Part shown: positions 1-8,057 of the stretch, piece by piece
How positions within the stretch are numbered: position 1 is the stretch's first letter
Layout: each line of letters opens with the position of its first letter
Source: Piscirickettsiaceae bacterium
GTDB taxonomy: Bacteria; Pseudomonadota; Gammaproteobacteria; Nitrosococcales; Methylophagaceae
Length of the DNA stretch: 35,700 bases
Direction of reading: 5' to 3'
Assembly (NCBI GenBank): GCA_024685995.1
Contig: JAIBDY010000021.1
Coordinates: 1-35,700, forward strand
Notes under the pieces: model-generated
The model's database searches: none
What the model was told of the DNA's origin: nothing
The model's input: only the letters and a program-made list of their open reading frames with translations
Made by a program: the position numbers and the translations under genes

Positions 1-587
1 ATACTGTGACAGGGACTGTTGCTGGTTTACCGGTTGGCGATGCTGATGGTGTGATGGATACCGTGACAGGGACTGTTGCAGGATTAACCGGTAGCGGAGC
101 ATGTTCCCTTGATGATGCTAGCTGTACAGTGGAAAGTTTGACTGGCGATGGTAGTACTGACGTTGTTGACACCGTGACAGGAACTGTTGCTGGATTAACT
201 GGTGGTGATACTGCAGGCTTAGTTGACGGTATCACGGGTACGGTTGAGGGATTAACTGGCGGTGATACTGCAGGCTTAGTAGACGGTATCACGGGTACAG
301 TTGAAGGATTGACTGGCGGCGATACTGTAGCAGGGCTAGTTGACGGTATCACAGGTACGGTTGAAGGTTTGACCGGCCAAGTTGACACTGGTGAAACTGG
401 GTTAGTTGTCGGTATTGCAGGCACAGTGGATGGTATCGTTGATGCTGGCGGTTTGGTTGACGCCGGTGATACTGATTTAGTTATCGGTGTAGCAGGAACA
501 GTTGACGGTTTAATCGATGCTGATGATGGCTTAGTTGACGACGTCACGGGGACTGTAAGTGGTCTGCTTGGTGGCGGTGTTTTGTAG
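1..587 (+). CDS. C-terminal part of a repeat-rich TpsA-like exoprotein (5' truncated by the window edge)
   Basis: The reading frame is already open at the first base and ends at TAG 585-587, so only the last ~194 residues of a larger protein are visible. It consists of degenerate ~19-residue units of the type GGDTAGLVDGITGTVEGLT. The visible part has no Lys, Arg, His, Phe, Tyr or Trp, is rich in Gly, Thr, Val and Asp, and is strongly acidic. Two cysteines lie seven residues apart (about 33 and 40 of the visible part). The next gene on the same strand is a TpsB outer-membrane transporter, so the inference is that this is the secreted TpsA partner, an adhesin or haemagglutinin-like surface protein. 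The diagnostic N-terminal TPS domain is outside the window. It could instead be an unrelated repeat-rich surface protein. The GTG at 6 is not a credible start, because the repeat pattern continues through it. Confidence 0.7.
   Translation, partial: TVTGTVAGLPVGDADGVMDTVTGTVAGLTGSGACSLDDASCTVESLTGDGSTDVVDTVTGTVAGLTGGDTAGLVDGITGTVEGLTGGDTAGLVDGITGTVEGLTGGDTVAGLVDGITGTVEGLTGQVDTGETGLVVGIAGTVDGIVDAGGLVDAGDTDLVIGVAGTVDGLIDADDGLVDDVTGTVSGLLGGGVL
201..374 (+). repeat. Three tandem 57-60 bp coding repeats
   Basis: Units at 201-257, 258-314 and 315-374 are nearly identical at DNA level and encode the 19-residue unit GGDTAGLVDGITGTVEGLT. The third has one extra codon (Val). More diverged copies lie on both sides. 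The near-identity suggests recent expansion by recombination or slippage. Confidence 0.85.
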
Positions 588-668
588 AAAGTCGTTTTTA
601 TAACGGACGGTTATTATGTCGTTTGAATGATTATCTATTGTTCAGGGCATAACGTCGCTAGCCGTTAT

Positions 669-703
669 GGTGTGATGGCACCTTGTCATCACACCTTTTT
701 TTT
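669..703 (+). terminator. Rho-independent terminator after the TpsA-like gene
   Basis: A perfect 9-bp stem pairs GGTGTGATG (669-677) with CATCACACC (687-695) across a 9-nt loop, and eight T follow (696-703). It lies between the exoprotein stop and the transporter start, so it should limit read-through into tpsB. It also shows that an upstream TTG at 683, inside the loop, is not the start of the transporter. Confidence 0.88.
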
Positions 704-742
704 ACAATATATTTATCTATTTTCAAGGAAGATTGTAGTCTC

Positions 743-2434
743 ATGAAGCCATACCGTTTACGCCCTAAATATTCTTTGCTCCTCATGTTGATGTTTACAG
801 CTGATGCCTATGCCGTTGAGCCCCCCTTAATCGTTGAGCAAATACCCGATGAATTTGTTGACAAGGGAAAACCAAAAGTCGACATGCCACAGCAAAAACA
901 ACTGAGTGTGACAACACAAAAAGGCAATATTCGAGTAGAGCATGTTCAGTTTCAGGGTGGGAGTGTTTTTGAGCTGAGCTTATTGGCGGAGAAAGTCAGG
1001 CCGATCATTGGTAAACAGGTCGGTAAAACAGAGATTGTTAAGGTATTACGTGCTATTACCAAACTGTACGAGGACGCAGGATATGTATTGTCATTTGCTT
1101 TCGTACCGAAGCAAGGTTTTAATCAAGGACAACTCACCATTGCCTTAGTTGAAGGCTATGTCATGAGAACTGAAATTGAGATTGCCGATGAAGATATCAA
1201 ACGGCGGGTTGAACGTTTAGTGGCAAAAATACAAAATGAAAAACCATTGACGAGCGCGACGTTTGAACGATATGTGGCATTAATCCAAAAAACACCGGGC
1301 TATAGCTTTAAGGTCAATGTACCGAAGCCCAAAACGATCAATGGCGCGACGACTATTCGGGTCGAAGAACTTAAATCAAAAAAATATGATTTTACGTTTG
1401 GCTTTGATGACTCGGAAAATGAGCAGTTCACACTCTTGGCTGGCGCTAGCTTGCAATCGATGACGTCCAATGCTGACAAGCTGACAATGTCAACGTTAAT
1501 ACCGAATGATACCATTGACTCCTATTATGCGCTTGGTTATCAGCAAGAAATTGGGGCAGAAGGTCTGACAATTGACCTTGCAGTCAATCAATTTGAAAGT
1601 CATGGCGATGATCGTATTTTTGTGACCGATATACCCGTCGATTATGAAGAAGACAAGCAGCGAGATCGTGTCAGCCTAGGGTTGAAATACCCCATATCAT
1701 TGAGTAAAAGTAGTTCGTGGTGGATTGGGACTAAATTGCATTATCTCGATGAAAAAGGGCAGTATGGTTTAAAGCGAACAGATGGTGCGGGTAGCCCGAT
1801 TGAGATTGATAAACACCTTCGGTATTCCACCATAGAAATCAACTCACAATGGCAGAAAAGAATACGACGGCATTTGACCCTGCTCAGTGTTAAAACGAAA
1901 CAAGGCATTGATCTGGGTAATAATAAAAATGAGACTGTGCAAGGCAATGTCACGCATTCAGGGACAGAGTCAACACATTTTAATTTAGTAGAGGTTAATG
2001 CTACGTGGCGTTATATGCTCACCAAGCAATGGCGATTACAAACGAAAGGAAATCTTTTCTGGTCTGATGATATTTTACCTTCCGCCGAGCAAGTGCGTTA
2101 TGGTGGTAAGCGTTTTGGTCGTGGCTATCCAGATGGTCAAGCACAAGGTGATCGTGGTTATGCTGGCGAGATGGAACTGCGCTATATACAACCAATACCC
2201 GGCCATTTTCTCAAGCGAGTCGAACCGTATATTGTTATCGACACGGCCAAGTCTCAACTGCGTGCAAATGACAACAAATATGAGTTGTCATCATTGGCTG
2301 TAGGCGCAGATTTTAGTGATGCCAAACACTATAAGATCGGCTTTGAATATGCTAAACCGTTAGGAGATGCTAATTTTGAAACTGATGATCGTAGCCCAAT
2401 CTATAATCTTAGAGTGAGATGGAGTTTCAATTAA
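743..2434 (+). CDS. ShlB/FhaC/HecB-type two-partner secretion transporter (TpsB)
   Basis: This is a 563-aa outer-membrane transporter that should export the adjacent TpsA-like protein. From ATG 743 the product begins with a signal peptide (about residues 1-24, ending ADAYA). A ShlB-type POTRA domain follows (roughly residues 50-140, containing LYEDAGYVLSFAFVPKQGF and LVEGYV), then a 16-strand-type beta barrel. The stretch RYGGKRFGRGYPDGQAQGDRGYAG is the conserved RGY-type loop-6 motif of this family, and the protein ends in an aromatic-rich strand (RVRWSFN), as expected for Bam-dependent insertion. Length matches the family. ATG 743 is preferred over a TTG at 683 because the latter sits inside a terminator, and because 743 gives a normal signal peptide with AAGGA upstream. 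The gene probably needs its own promoter, or partial read-through, for expression. Confidence 0.92.
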   Translation: MKPYRLRPKYSLLLMLMFTADAYAVEPPLIVEQIPDEFVDKGKPKVDMPQQKQLSVTTQKGNIRVEHVQFQGGSVFELSLLAEKVRPIIGKQVGKTEIVKVLRAITKLYEDAGYVLSFAFVPKQGFNQGQLTIALVEGYVMRTEIEIADEDIKRRVERLVAKIQNEKPLTSATFERYVALIQKTPGYSFKVNVPKPKTINGATTIRVEELKSKKYDFTFGFDDSENEQFTLLAGASLQSMTSNADKLTMSTLIPNDTIDSYYALGYQQEIGAEGLTIDLAVNQFESHGDDRIFVTDIPVDYEEDKQRDRVSLGLKYPISLSKSSSWWIGTKLHYLDEKGQYGLKRTDGAGSPIEIDKHLRYSTIEINSQWQKRIRRHLTLLSVKTKQGIDLGNNKNETVQGNVTHSGTESTHFNLVEVNATWRYMLTKQWRLQTKGNLFWSDDILPSAEQVRYGGKRFGRGYPDGQAQGDRGYAGEMELRYIQPIPGHFLKRVEPYIVIDTAKSQLRANDNKYELSSLAVGADFSDAKHYKIGFEYAKPLGDANFETDDRSPIYNLRVRWSFN

Positions 2435-2530
2435 AACGTGCAAGCACAGCGTTTGATTGGATAAAAATGTCATGGCTTGTCAGAAGTTGTCAACAAGTTT
2501 ACTGAGTGTTATAGCACTATAAGCGTATTT

Positions 2531-2559
2531 TTGTTACCATCTGCAACCGGATAGATAAT
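2531..2559 (+). promoter_or_regulatory. Candidate sigma70 promoter for tRNA-Pro
   Basis: TTGTTA (2531-2536) and GATAAT (2554-2559) are separated by 17 bp, about 60 bases before the tRNA. A second possible pair, TTGTCA 2487-2492 and TATAGC 2510-2515, is also 17 bp apart. The rest of 2435-2617 shows no gene. Confidence 0.4.
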
Positions 2560-2617
2560 TGCCATAAAAGAGGCAATAGATCGAAACAACCACCAAGGTT
2601 ATGATCTATCTTTAAGT

Positions 2618-2694
2618 CGGGGTATAGCGCAGTCTGGTAGCGCACTTGTCTGGGGGACAAGGGGTCGCAAGTTCGAATCTTGCTACTCCGACCA
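2618..2694 (+). tRNA. tRNA-Pro, anticodon GGG
   Basis: A complete cloverleaf can be folded. The acceptor arms CGGGGTA and TACTCCG pair with one G-T wobble. The anticodon arm is CTTGT-CTGGGGG-ACAAG, giving anticodon GGG. The T arm is GCAAG-TTCGAAT-CTTGC. CCA is encoded at 2692-2694. It stands alone and is followed by a decayed gene, but I found no repeated copy of its 3' end nearby that would mark an integration site. Confidence 0.96.
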
Positions 2695-2808
2695 TTTAAT
2701 TTCTCTCTGCTATGGTTTTAAAACTAAGTGGAACCGCCTACAAATGATACTTAGCTAATGACTAACACAAGCATTGGCTGTCAATGTATATGTCTTTAAG
2801 ACCAATTC

Positions 2809-3317
2809 TTAAACAACAAGGTGGTTTATTGGGTTACTTAATGGTCGACCGGCTACCCCGACAATGGTTTGATGACTTAGGACTTCTTTAGTGACAACAG
2901 CGTTAGCACCGATGCTTCTAAAACGATGAATTGTTAATGGGCCAATGATCTTTGCGCCTGGGCCAATATCAATATAATGTCCTAACTGTATGTATCTCGC
3001 CAACTATGGAACATGGGTAGATTGCTGGAATATAAGATAGTTATTACCGATAGTCGCCTTGGGTGAATAACATTTCCGTTTGGATGTGGTAGTAATAGTC
3101 CGCCACCGATATTACACATTAGATCAATTTCAGCGCCGGTTCCGACAGTTCTAAAGCGCTAGCGCAACACAGATTGGTAAGCGTAATGGGCGAAAAGCGA
3201 TTGAGACATTTTTAGGGTCTGATACAAGCGGGTTGTTCTGAGTAGTTTTCTGCTAGGATCCCAAAATCGACGAGGTTTTTCGCGATCCCAATCTGGTGCT
3301 TCATATTGCTGAGTCAT
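2809..3317 (-). pseudogene. Decayed serine O-acetyltransferase (CysE-like, hexapeptide-repeat family)
   Basis: Read on the minus strand, this matches a short (~170 aa) serine acetyltransferase from end to end, but spread over several frames. From ATG 3317 comes an N-terminal part with FWDPSRKLLRTTRLYQ, which hits a TAG at 3161-3159. A second frame then gives TVGTGAEIDLMCNIGGG and LLLPHPNGNVIH. A third frame gives KATIGNNYLIFQQSTHVP and then a stop. The last part, 3003-2809, gives GHYIDIGPGAKIIGPLTI, then IGANAVVTKEV, the left-handed beta-helix end of the family. At least two frameshifts and two in-frame stops make it non-functional. It is not a sequencing slip at one site, because the damage is dispersed. 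Cysteine synthesis must rely on another copy if this enzyme is needed. Confidence 0.85.
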
Positions 3318-3425
3318 CGTGTCAATTTACTTGATGTTATGTTGTATTTAGGATGGTAAAACAGTTTTTTTGTGAGTTATAGGCGCTTTGTTTACTATGC
3401 TCTTATGGTGTATTAGATAAAATAA

Positions 3426-4718
3426 ATGGATAACCTTGTGAGTCAAAAAATCATACTCAATAGTGAAGATCTTATTTCTTGTCCTGCTTGTGAAGAGACC
3501 TTTCCAGTGAAATCGGGTCTATCACAACATTTGATTGAGCAGTATGAAGATGAATATGCAGCGATGCTGTCTAAAGAACGTGAGGCCCTTGAGCAGCAGG
3601 TAATCCAAGAGCAACAGCGTAAATTGGCGAAAGTACATCAGTTAGAATTAGCCGCTTTAAAAGACCAACTTCAAGAGAGTCAACAAGTACAGGCGCAATT
3701 TAAAAAACAACTTGAGGCCACAAGTCAAAAAGCAGTGTTGCGCGTCCGTGAAGAAATGTCGGTTGAGATGACGTCTTTAAAAGAAGAAATGGCAAGCAAA
3801 GATAAACGACTAACCGAATTTCGAGATGCAGAACTGGCATTACGTAAAGAGAAACAAGCCCTAGAGCAACGTCAACAAGAATTGGCTCTTGAAGTAGAAC
3901 GTAAGTTAGATGCTGAGCGCCGGAAAATGGAGCAAAAATCGAGTGAGGCTTTTTCACTTAAAGAAGCGGAATGGAAGAAAAAAATCACCGATGCTCAAAA
4001 GGCCAATGAAGAACTGACGCGTAAGCTAGAACAGGGATCACAGCAATTACAAGGTGAGGTGCTTGAGCTAGAAGTCGAATTATTATTGCAACAACGTTAC
4101 CTTTTTGACCATATCGAACCAGTCAAAAAAGGCGCGCGCGGTGCGGATGTGATTCATACCGTGAAATTACGTTCCGGTAGTATTTGCGGCAAGATTATCT
4201 GGGAGACCAAACGCGCAGAAAATTGGTCTAATCATTGGATCCCAAAACTGAAAGAAGATATGCAACGTGAAGGGGGGGACATTGCTGTGTTAGTCAGCAC
4301 CACATTCCCCGCTAATATCGATGAAGCTATTGTGCAATATGAAGGTATTTGGTTGGTTAGACCTGAATTGGTCGCAGGATTATCTGAAGCCTTACGAACG
4401 GTATTAATCGAATCCCAACGTCAAAAGTCGGTCAGTGTGGGCAAAAATGAACAAATGGAAGCGTTATTTGATTATGTGACTAGCAATCAGTTTTCTCAGC
4501 GGATCCGTGCAGTGGTGGAAAATTATGAAGTCATGCGTTCGGATTTAGAAAAAGAAAAAGCCGCGATGCAACGGCTTTGGAAGAAACGCGAGAGTCAGTT
4601 AGGTCGACTTTCCGATCAGATGTTGGCAATATGTGGTGAGTTACAAGGCGTTTCTTCGAATGCGATGCCGATGCTGGATAATATCGCAGGACTTGAGTTT
4701 GCCGATGAGCAAGACTAA
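3426..4718 (+). CDS. DUF2130 family coiled-coil protein with a possible nuclease-like core
   Basis: The 430-aa product belongs to the DUF2130 family; its cellular role is not established. An N-terminal CPAC motif (C19, C22) with a downstream His35 looks like a small zinc-finger remnant. Residues about 45-215 are a long Glu/Gln/Lys-rich coiled coil. The conserved C-terminal core (about 210-410) contains ELEVELLLQQ, GADVIHTV (D241) and IIWETKRAENW (E260, K262). The Glu...Asp...ExK order resembles the PD-(D/E)XK nuclease signature, so DNA or RNA cleavage is possible but is my inference. It starts at ATG 3426 with no clear Shine-Dalgarno sequence; GTG 3438 is an alternative. It stands alone and converges with the Amt fusion gene. 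Confidence 0.85.
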   Translation: MDNLVSQKIILNSEDLISCPACEETFPVKSGLSQHLIEQYEDEYAAMLSKEREALEQQVIQEQQRKLAKVHQLELAALKDQLQESQQVQAQFKKQLEATSQKAVLRVREEMSVEMTSLKEEMASKDKRLTEFRDAELALRKEKQALEQRQQELALEVERKLDAERRKMEQKSSEAFSLKEAEWKKKITDAQKANEELTRKLEQGSQQLQGEVLELEVELLLQQRYLFDHIEPVKKGARGADVIHTVKLRSGSICGKIIWETKRAENWSNHWIPKLKEDMQREGGDIAVLVSTTFPANIDEAIVQYEGIWLVRPELVAGLSEALRTVLIESQRQKSVSVGKNEQMEALFDYVTSNQFSQRIRAVVENYEVMRSDLEKEKAAMQRLWKKRESQLGRLSDQMLAICGELQGVSSNAMPMLDNIAGLEFADEQD

Positions 4719-4764
4719 GCCCGCCGCAGAGGCTATGACTAATGAGTAAACCTAGTCTGATCCC

Positions 4765-7700
4765 TCATTTTATGGATGTCGATACCGATGCTATTTGCTC
4801 CAACATAGGCAAAATATTCTCAGCGGGTCCGGGGCGGCTAAAATAATAACCTTGGTAATAATCACAATGTTCCGCTTTGAGAAATGACAGTTGGGCTTGG
4901 GTTTCAACACCCTCGGCAATAATTTTTAGATCTAAGCTTCTTGCTAGCGTGATAATGGCCTTACAGATGGCGGCATCACTTTGGTTTGTATCACATTCTC
5001 TGATAAATGCGCGATCAATCTTAAGGATATCTACCGGGAATTTTTTAAGATAACTGAGGGAAGAGTAGCCGGTGCCAAAGTCATCGATAGATAAACTGAT
5101 ATCGGCATTTTTCAAAGCCTTCATGGCGGCAATACTTTCTTGAGTGTCTCCGGTCAGTGCGCTTTCGGTAATTTCGATTTCTAATAATTCGGATGAAACA
5201 TGATATTTATTTAATAAGGTTTTAATTAAGGGTACTAAAGACGGGGAATGCAGATGGTGACCTGAGATATTCACCGCGATTGGAAGTACCGCGTAATTAT
5301 TGCGTTGCCATTCTGCGAGTTGTTGAATCGCACTTTCAATAACCCATTCGCCAACTTCTATTATCAAGTTCGATTCTTCAATCACCGGGATAAATTTATT
5401 CGGCATAATGAACCCGTATTCGGGGTGATGCCAACGGAGTAGCGCTTCAAAGCCTATGATTTCATTGTCTAAACAGGATACTTTGGGTTGTAGATAAAGC
5501 TGGAATTGGTTTTCACTGATAGCTTCTGGTAAAGCACGTTCAATCTGGAAGCGTTGTCGTGAGCGGTCACTCATTTCTTGGCTATATATACGATAAGTAT
5601 TTCGACCATCATGTTTGGCTTGATACATCGCCATATCAGCATATTGCATCAGTTGTTCAGCATTATACTCACCCGCGACTGAGACAGAAATACCAATACT
5701 CGTTGGCACGGTAATACTTTGTTTTGTTAACTGCACGGGTAATCGCAAAGAGGATAATACTTCTTTTGCTTTGTTTTCTATCGTTAAATCATCAATTGTG
5801 CCGGACATCAAAATGACAAACTCGTCACCGCCCCAGCGGCCGACAATATCATCGTTTCTGCGCGTAATGGCTTGCAGGCGCGAGGCAACTTCGACAAGTA
5901 ACTCATCTCCTGCTTGGTGCCCAAGATTATCGTTGATCCTTTTAAACTGATCTAAATCTAAAAACATTAATACGATATTGCCCGTTATTTTTTTGTGATA
6001 TTCAATCCGGTTTTTTAAATTGGTAATAAAGTAGTTTCGATTAAATAAGCCTGTTAAGGCATCGTTGTACGCGAGGACTTCTAAACGGTTTTGTAACTTT
6101 ATTTGTTTAGTGATATCTCGGATATGTAGGGTGTATTCTTTGGTTATTTGATTTTGTTCACTGGTTGTTGTGATAACAATTTCTGCAGTGAAAGCATCAC
6201 CATCGGCCCGGAGTAATTGGGTTTGATTGCGGCGTTTGATAATCAATGAGCCTTCACCACCCATGATAAAACCATATTCTAAACTTTTTAACATTTTGCT
6301 TTTTTGGTCATCGCGGATAAAAAGTTCAAAAAAGTTATTGGAGACGACGGTTGACTTCAGCGTACCAAAACATTGTTCTGAGGCAGGGTTGAATTCAAGT
6401 ATATTGCCGCTATCATCAATGGAGACGATACAGTCCATCGCGGCATCTAAAATAGCCCCTTTACGAAATTCACTGGTTTTAAAGGCATGAAAAGCCAAGT
6501 CACGCTGTTCTATTTCCTGGGTCACCTTATCAATCACGCGATTATATTGCTCTGCTATTTGTCCCACTTCGGTAAAAGGTTCGACTGGGACACGAGACGA
6601 AAAATCCGCTTTATTTTGTTGATACTGCATTGTCGATAGCAAATCATAGACTTCGGTACTGACACGATGCTCAACAATATTCAATCCGGCTAACTCCTCT
6701 TCAGGACTGACTCTTAAGGGATAATAATGGTCGAGTAGACGAAAGAGTGTGTAAGCCGTCAGAAAGCTATATCCACCGACAGAGATGATGCCAACCGCTT
6801 GTATACGAACTTGTTCCCACTTTGATAAGCCTGTAGCCAATAAGGTTGGGTCCGCAAAAAAAGCTACGGCCAATGTGCCCCAAATACCTGCAAATAGATG
6901 CGCGGGGATAACACCAATAGCATCATCAATCTTAAACTTTTCTAGAATAGCATCACCATAAAAGACAATAGCCCCCCCAATACTACCAATCATAAAGGCC
7001 TGAATAGGGGTGACGCTGTGGCAATTCGCGGTAATTGCAACCAGTCCACCAATCACGCCATTGATGACCAAAAAGACATCGATATACTTTTTCGTCCAAT
7101 ATTGGATAATGATGATGGTGATTCCGCCCCAAACAGCAGCGACGATGGTATTTAATAAGATCTTAGGAACCGAGTCGTCCCAACCTAGCGTGCTACCCCC
7201 ATTAAATCCAAACCAACCAAACCAAATTAACAAACACCCCAGCACCGCAATTGGTAGATTGCTGCCGGGGATACGGTTATGGCTTTTTGCAAACCGGTCA
7301 ATCCTGGCACCGACGACTAAAATGGCGGCCAATGCGACCCATCCACCAACAGAGTGCACGACTGTCGAGCCGGCAAAGTCGACAAAGCCTAGTTTTTCTA
7401 ACCAGCCTGTTGCTTCCCCGGTCAAGCCGCCGGCCCAACTCCAATGTCCAATGACCGGGTAGATGAACAAGCTAATGATGATGGTGATGAAAATATACCC
7501 GAGGTACCGCGTCCGTTCGGCGATGGCCCCAGAAACCAACGTGGCAGCTGTGCCGCAAAACATCATTTGGAAAATAAAGAAGACTGTTGTCGATGCATTT
7601 AGATTAGAACTGAAAAAATGATTAGTCCCAAGTAAACCCAACATGCTGTCGCCAAACATGAGGCCAAAACCACACAGCCAAAATACAGCACTGGAGACTA

Positions 7701-7833
7701 TAAAGTCACTGATATTTTTTGCGGCCACATGGATACTATTTTTGCTTCTTACCAAGCCTGTTTCTAAACATAAAAAACCTGCTTGCATCAAAAAAACAAG
7801 GAATGCAGCAAATAAAACCCAAAGCAAATCCAT
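4765..7833 (-). CDS. Ammonium channel (Amt) fused to HAMP-like, PAS, GGDEF and EAL domains
   Basis: A 1022-aa membrane protein. Residues 1-390 are a complete Amt/Mep/Rh channel. Asp152 (DFAGSTVVH), the twin pore histidines His160 and His312 (AHLFAGIWG), the pore-entrance Trp near 131-133 (HWSWAGG) and WFGFNGGS (207-214) are all present. It ends in the Amt-type tail RVSPEEELAGLNIVEH (374-389). Residues 405-445 look HAMP-like (SSRVPVEPFTEVGQIAEQYN). A PAS domain spans about 455-575. The GGDEF domain is about 580-745, with an intact GGDEF (668-672) and an RxxD inhibitory site RNDD (659-662). The EAL domain is about 765-1010, with EALLRW (796-801), EIEITES, DDFGTGYSSL (917-926), AEGVE and QGYYFSRP (994-1001) all kept. 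It probably senses or transports ammonium and makes or degrades c-di-GMP; which activity dominates cannot be read from sequence. No glnK accompanies it. Amt fusions to signalling domains are known (e.g. Amt with histidine kinase in Kuenenia). Confidence 0.95.
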   Translation of the reverse strand: MDLLWVLFAAFLVFLMQAGFLCLETGLVRSKNSIHVAAKNISDFIVSSAVFWLCGFGLMFGDSMLGLLGTNHFFSSNLNASTTVFFIFQMMFCGTAATLVSGAIAERTRYLGYIFITIIISLFIYPVIGHWSWAGGLTGEATGWLEKLGFVDFAGSTVVHSVGGWVALAAILVVGARIDRFAKSHNRIPGSNLPIAVLGCLLIWFGWFGFNGGSTLGWDDSVPKILLNTIVAAVWGGITIIIIQYWTKKYIDVFLVINGVIGGLVAITANCHSVTPIQAFMIGSIGGAIVFYGDAILEKFKIDDAIGVIPAHLFAGIWGTLAVAFFADPTLLATGLSKWEQVRIQAVGIISVGGYSFLTAYTLFRLLDHYYPLRVSPEEELAGLNIVEHRVSTEVYDLLSTMQYQQNKADFSSRVPVEPFTEVGQIAEQYNRVIDKVTQEIEQRDLAFHAFKTSEFRKGAILDAAMDCIVSIDDSGNILEFNPASEQCFGTLKSTVVSNNFFELFIRDDQKSKMLKSLEYGFIMGGEGSLIIKRRNQTQLLRADGDAFTAEIVITTTSEQNQITKEYTLHIRDITKQIKLQNRLEVLAYNDALTGLFNRNYFITNLKNRIEYHKKITGNIVLMFLDLDQFKRINDNLGHQAGDELLVEVASRLQAITRRNDDIVGRWGGDEFVILMSGTIDDLTIENKAKEVLSSLRLPVQLTKQSITVPTSIGISVSVAGEYNAEQLMQYADMAMYQAKHDGRNTYRIYSQEMSDRSRQRFQIERALPEAISENQFQLYLQPKVSCLDNEIIGFEALLRWHHPEYGFIMPNKFIPVIEESNLIIEVGEWVIESAIQQLAEWQRNNYAVLPIAVNISGHHLHSPSLVPLIKTLLNKYHVSSELLEIEITESALTGDTQESIAAMKALKNADISLSIDDFGTGYSSLSYLKKFPVDILKIDRAFIRECDTNQSDAAICKAIITLARSLDLKIIAEGVETQAQLSFLKAEHCDYYQGYYFSRPGPAENILPMLEQIASVSTSIK

Positions 7834-8057
7834 CTAAAAATCCAACTGTCATAACGATGAAGAGTATCTACAGTCTATGATATTAATGGCGGTGTTTTAT
7901 TGAAGTAGTCATGGTTTTTAGAGAAATCAAACAAAATGGGTACACAATTATTCTATTTTATGTTAATGAGGACTTGGTATCGGTCGAGTTATGTTGGGTC
8001 TTAACCTTATTATTTATGCGTTCATGGCGTGACGGAAATAGCCTGAGGTGGTGGGGT
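7834..8057. other. Intergenic region upstream of the Amt fusion gene
   Basis: These 224 bases separate two minus-strand genes and must hold the promoter of the Amt fusion gene. They are AT-rich. I see no convincing -35/-10 pair, no sigma54 (GG-N10-GC) element that I would defend, and no small gene. Confidence 0.4.

Noticed and set aside
201-374. Tandem repeats as a CRISPR array
   Set aside because: Units of 57-60 bp are contiguous, without spacers, and lie in frame in a coding region.
683-742. TTG at 683 as the start of the TpsB transporter
   Set aside because: It lies in the loop of a strong terminator hairpin and would place 20 unusual residues before a normal signal peptide. ATG 743 is better.
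2809-3003. A standalone 64-aa hexapeptide-repeat gene
   Set aside because: It is only the C-terminal end of a decayed acetyltransferase whose upstream parts are visible in other frames.
2618-3320. An integrated island using tRNA-Pro as attachment site
   Set aside because: No integrase and no repeat of the tRNA 3' end were found nearby.
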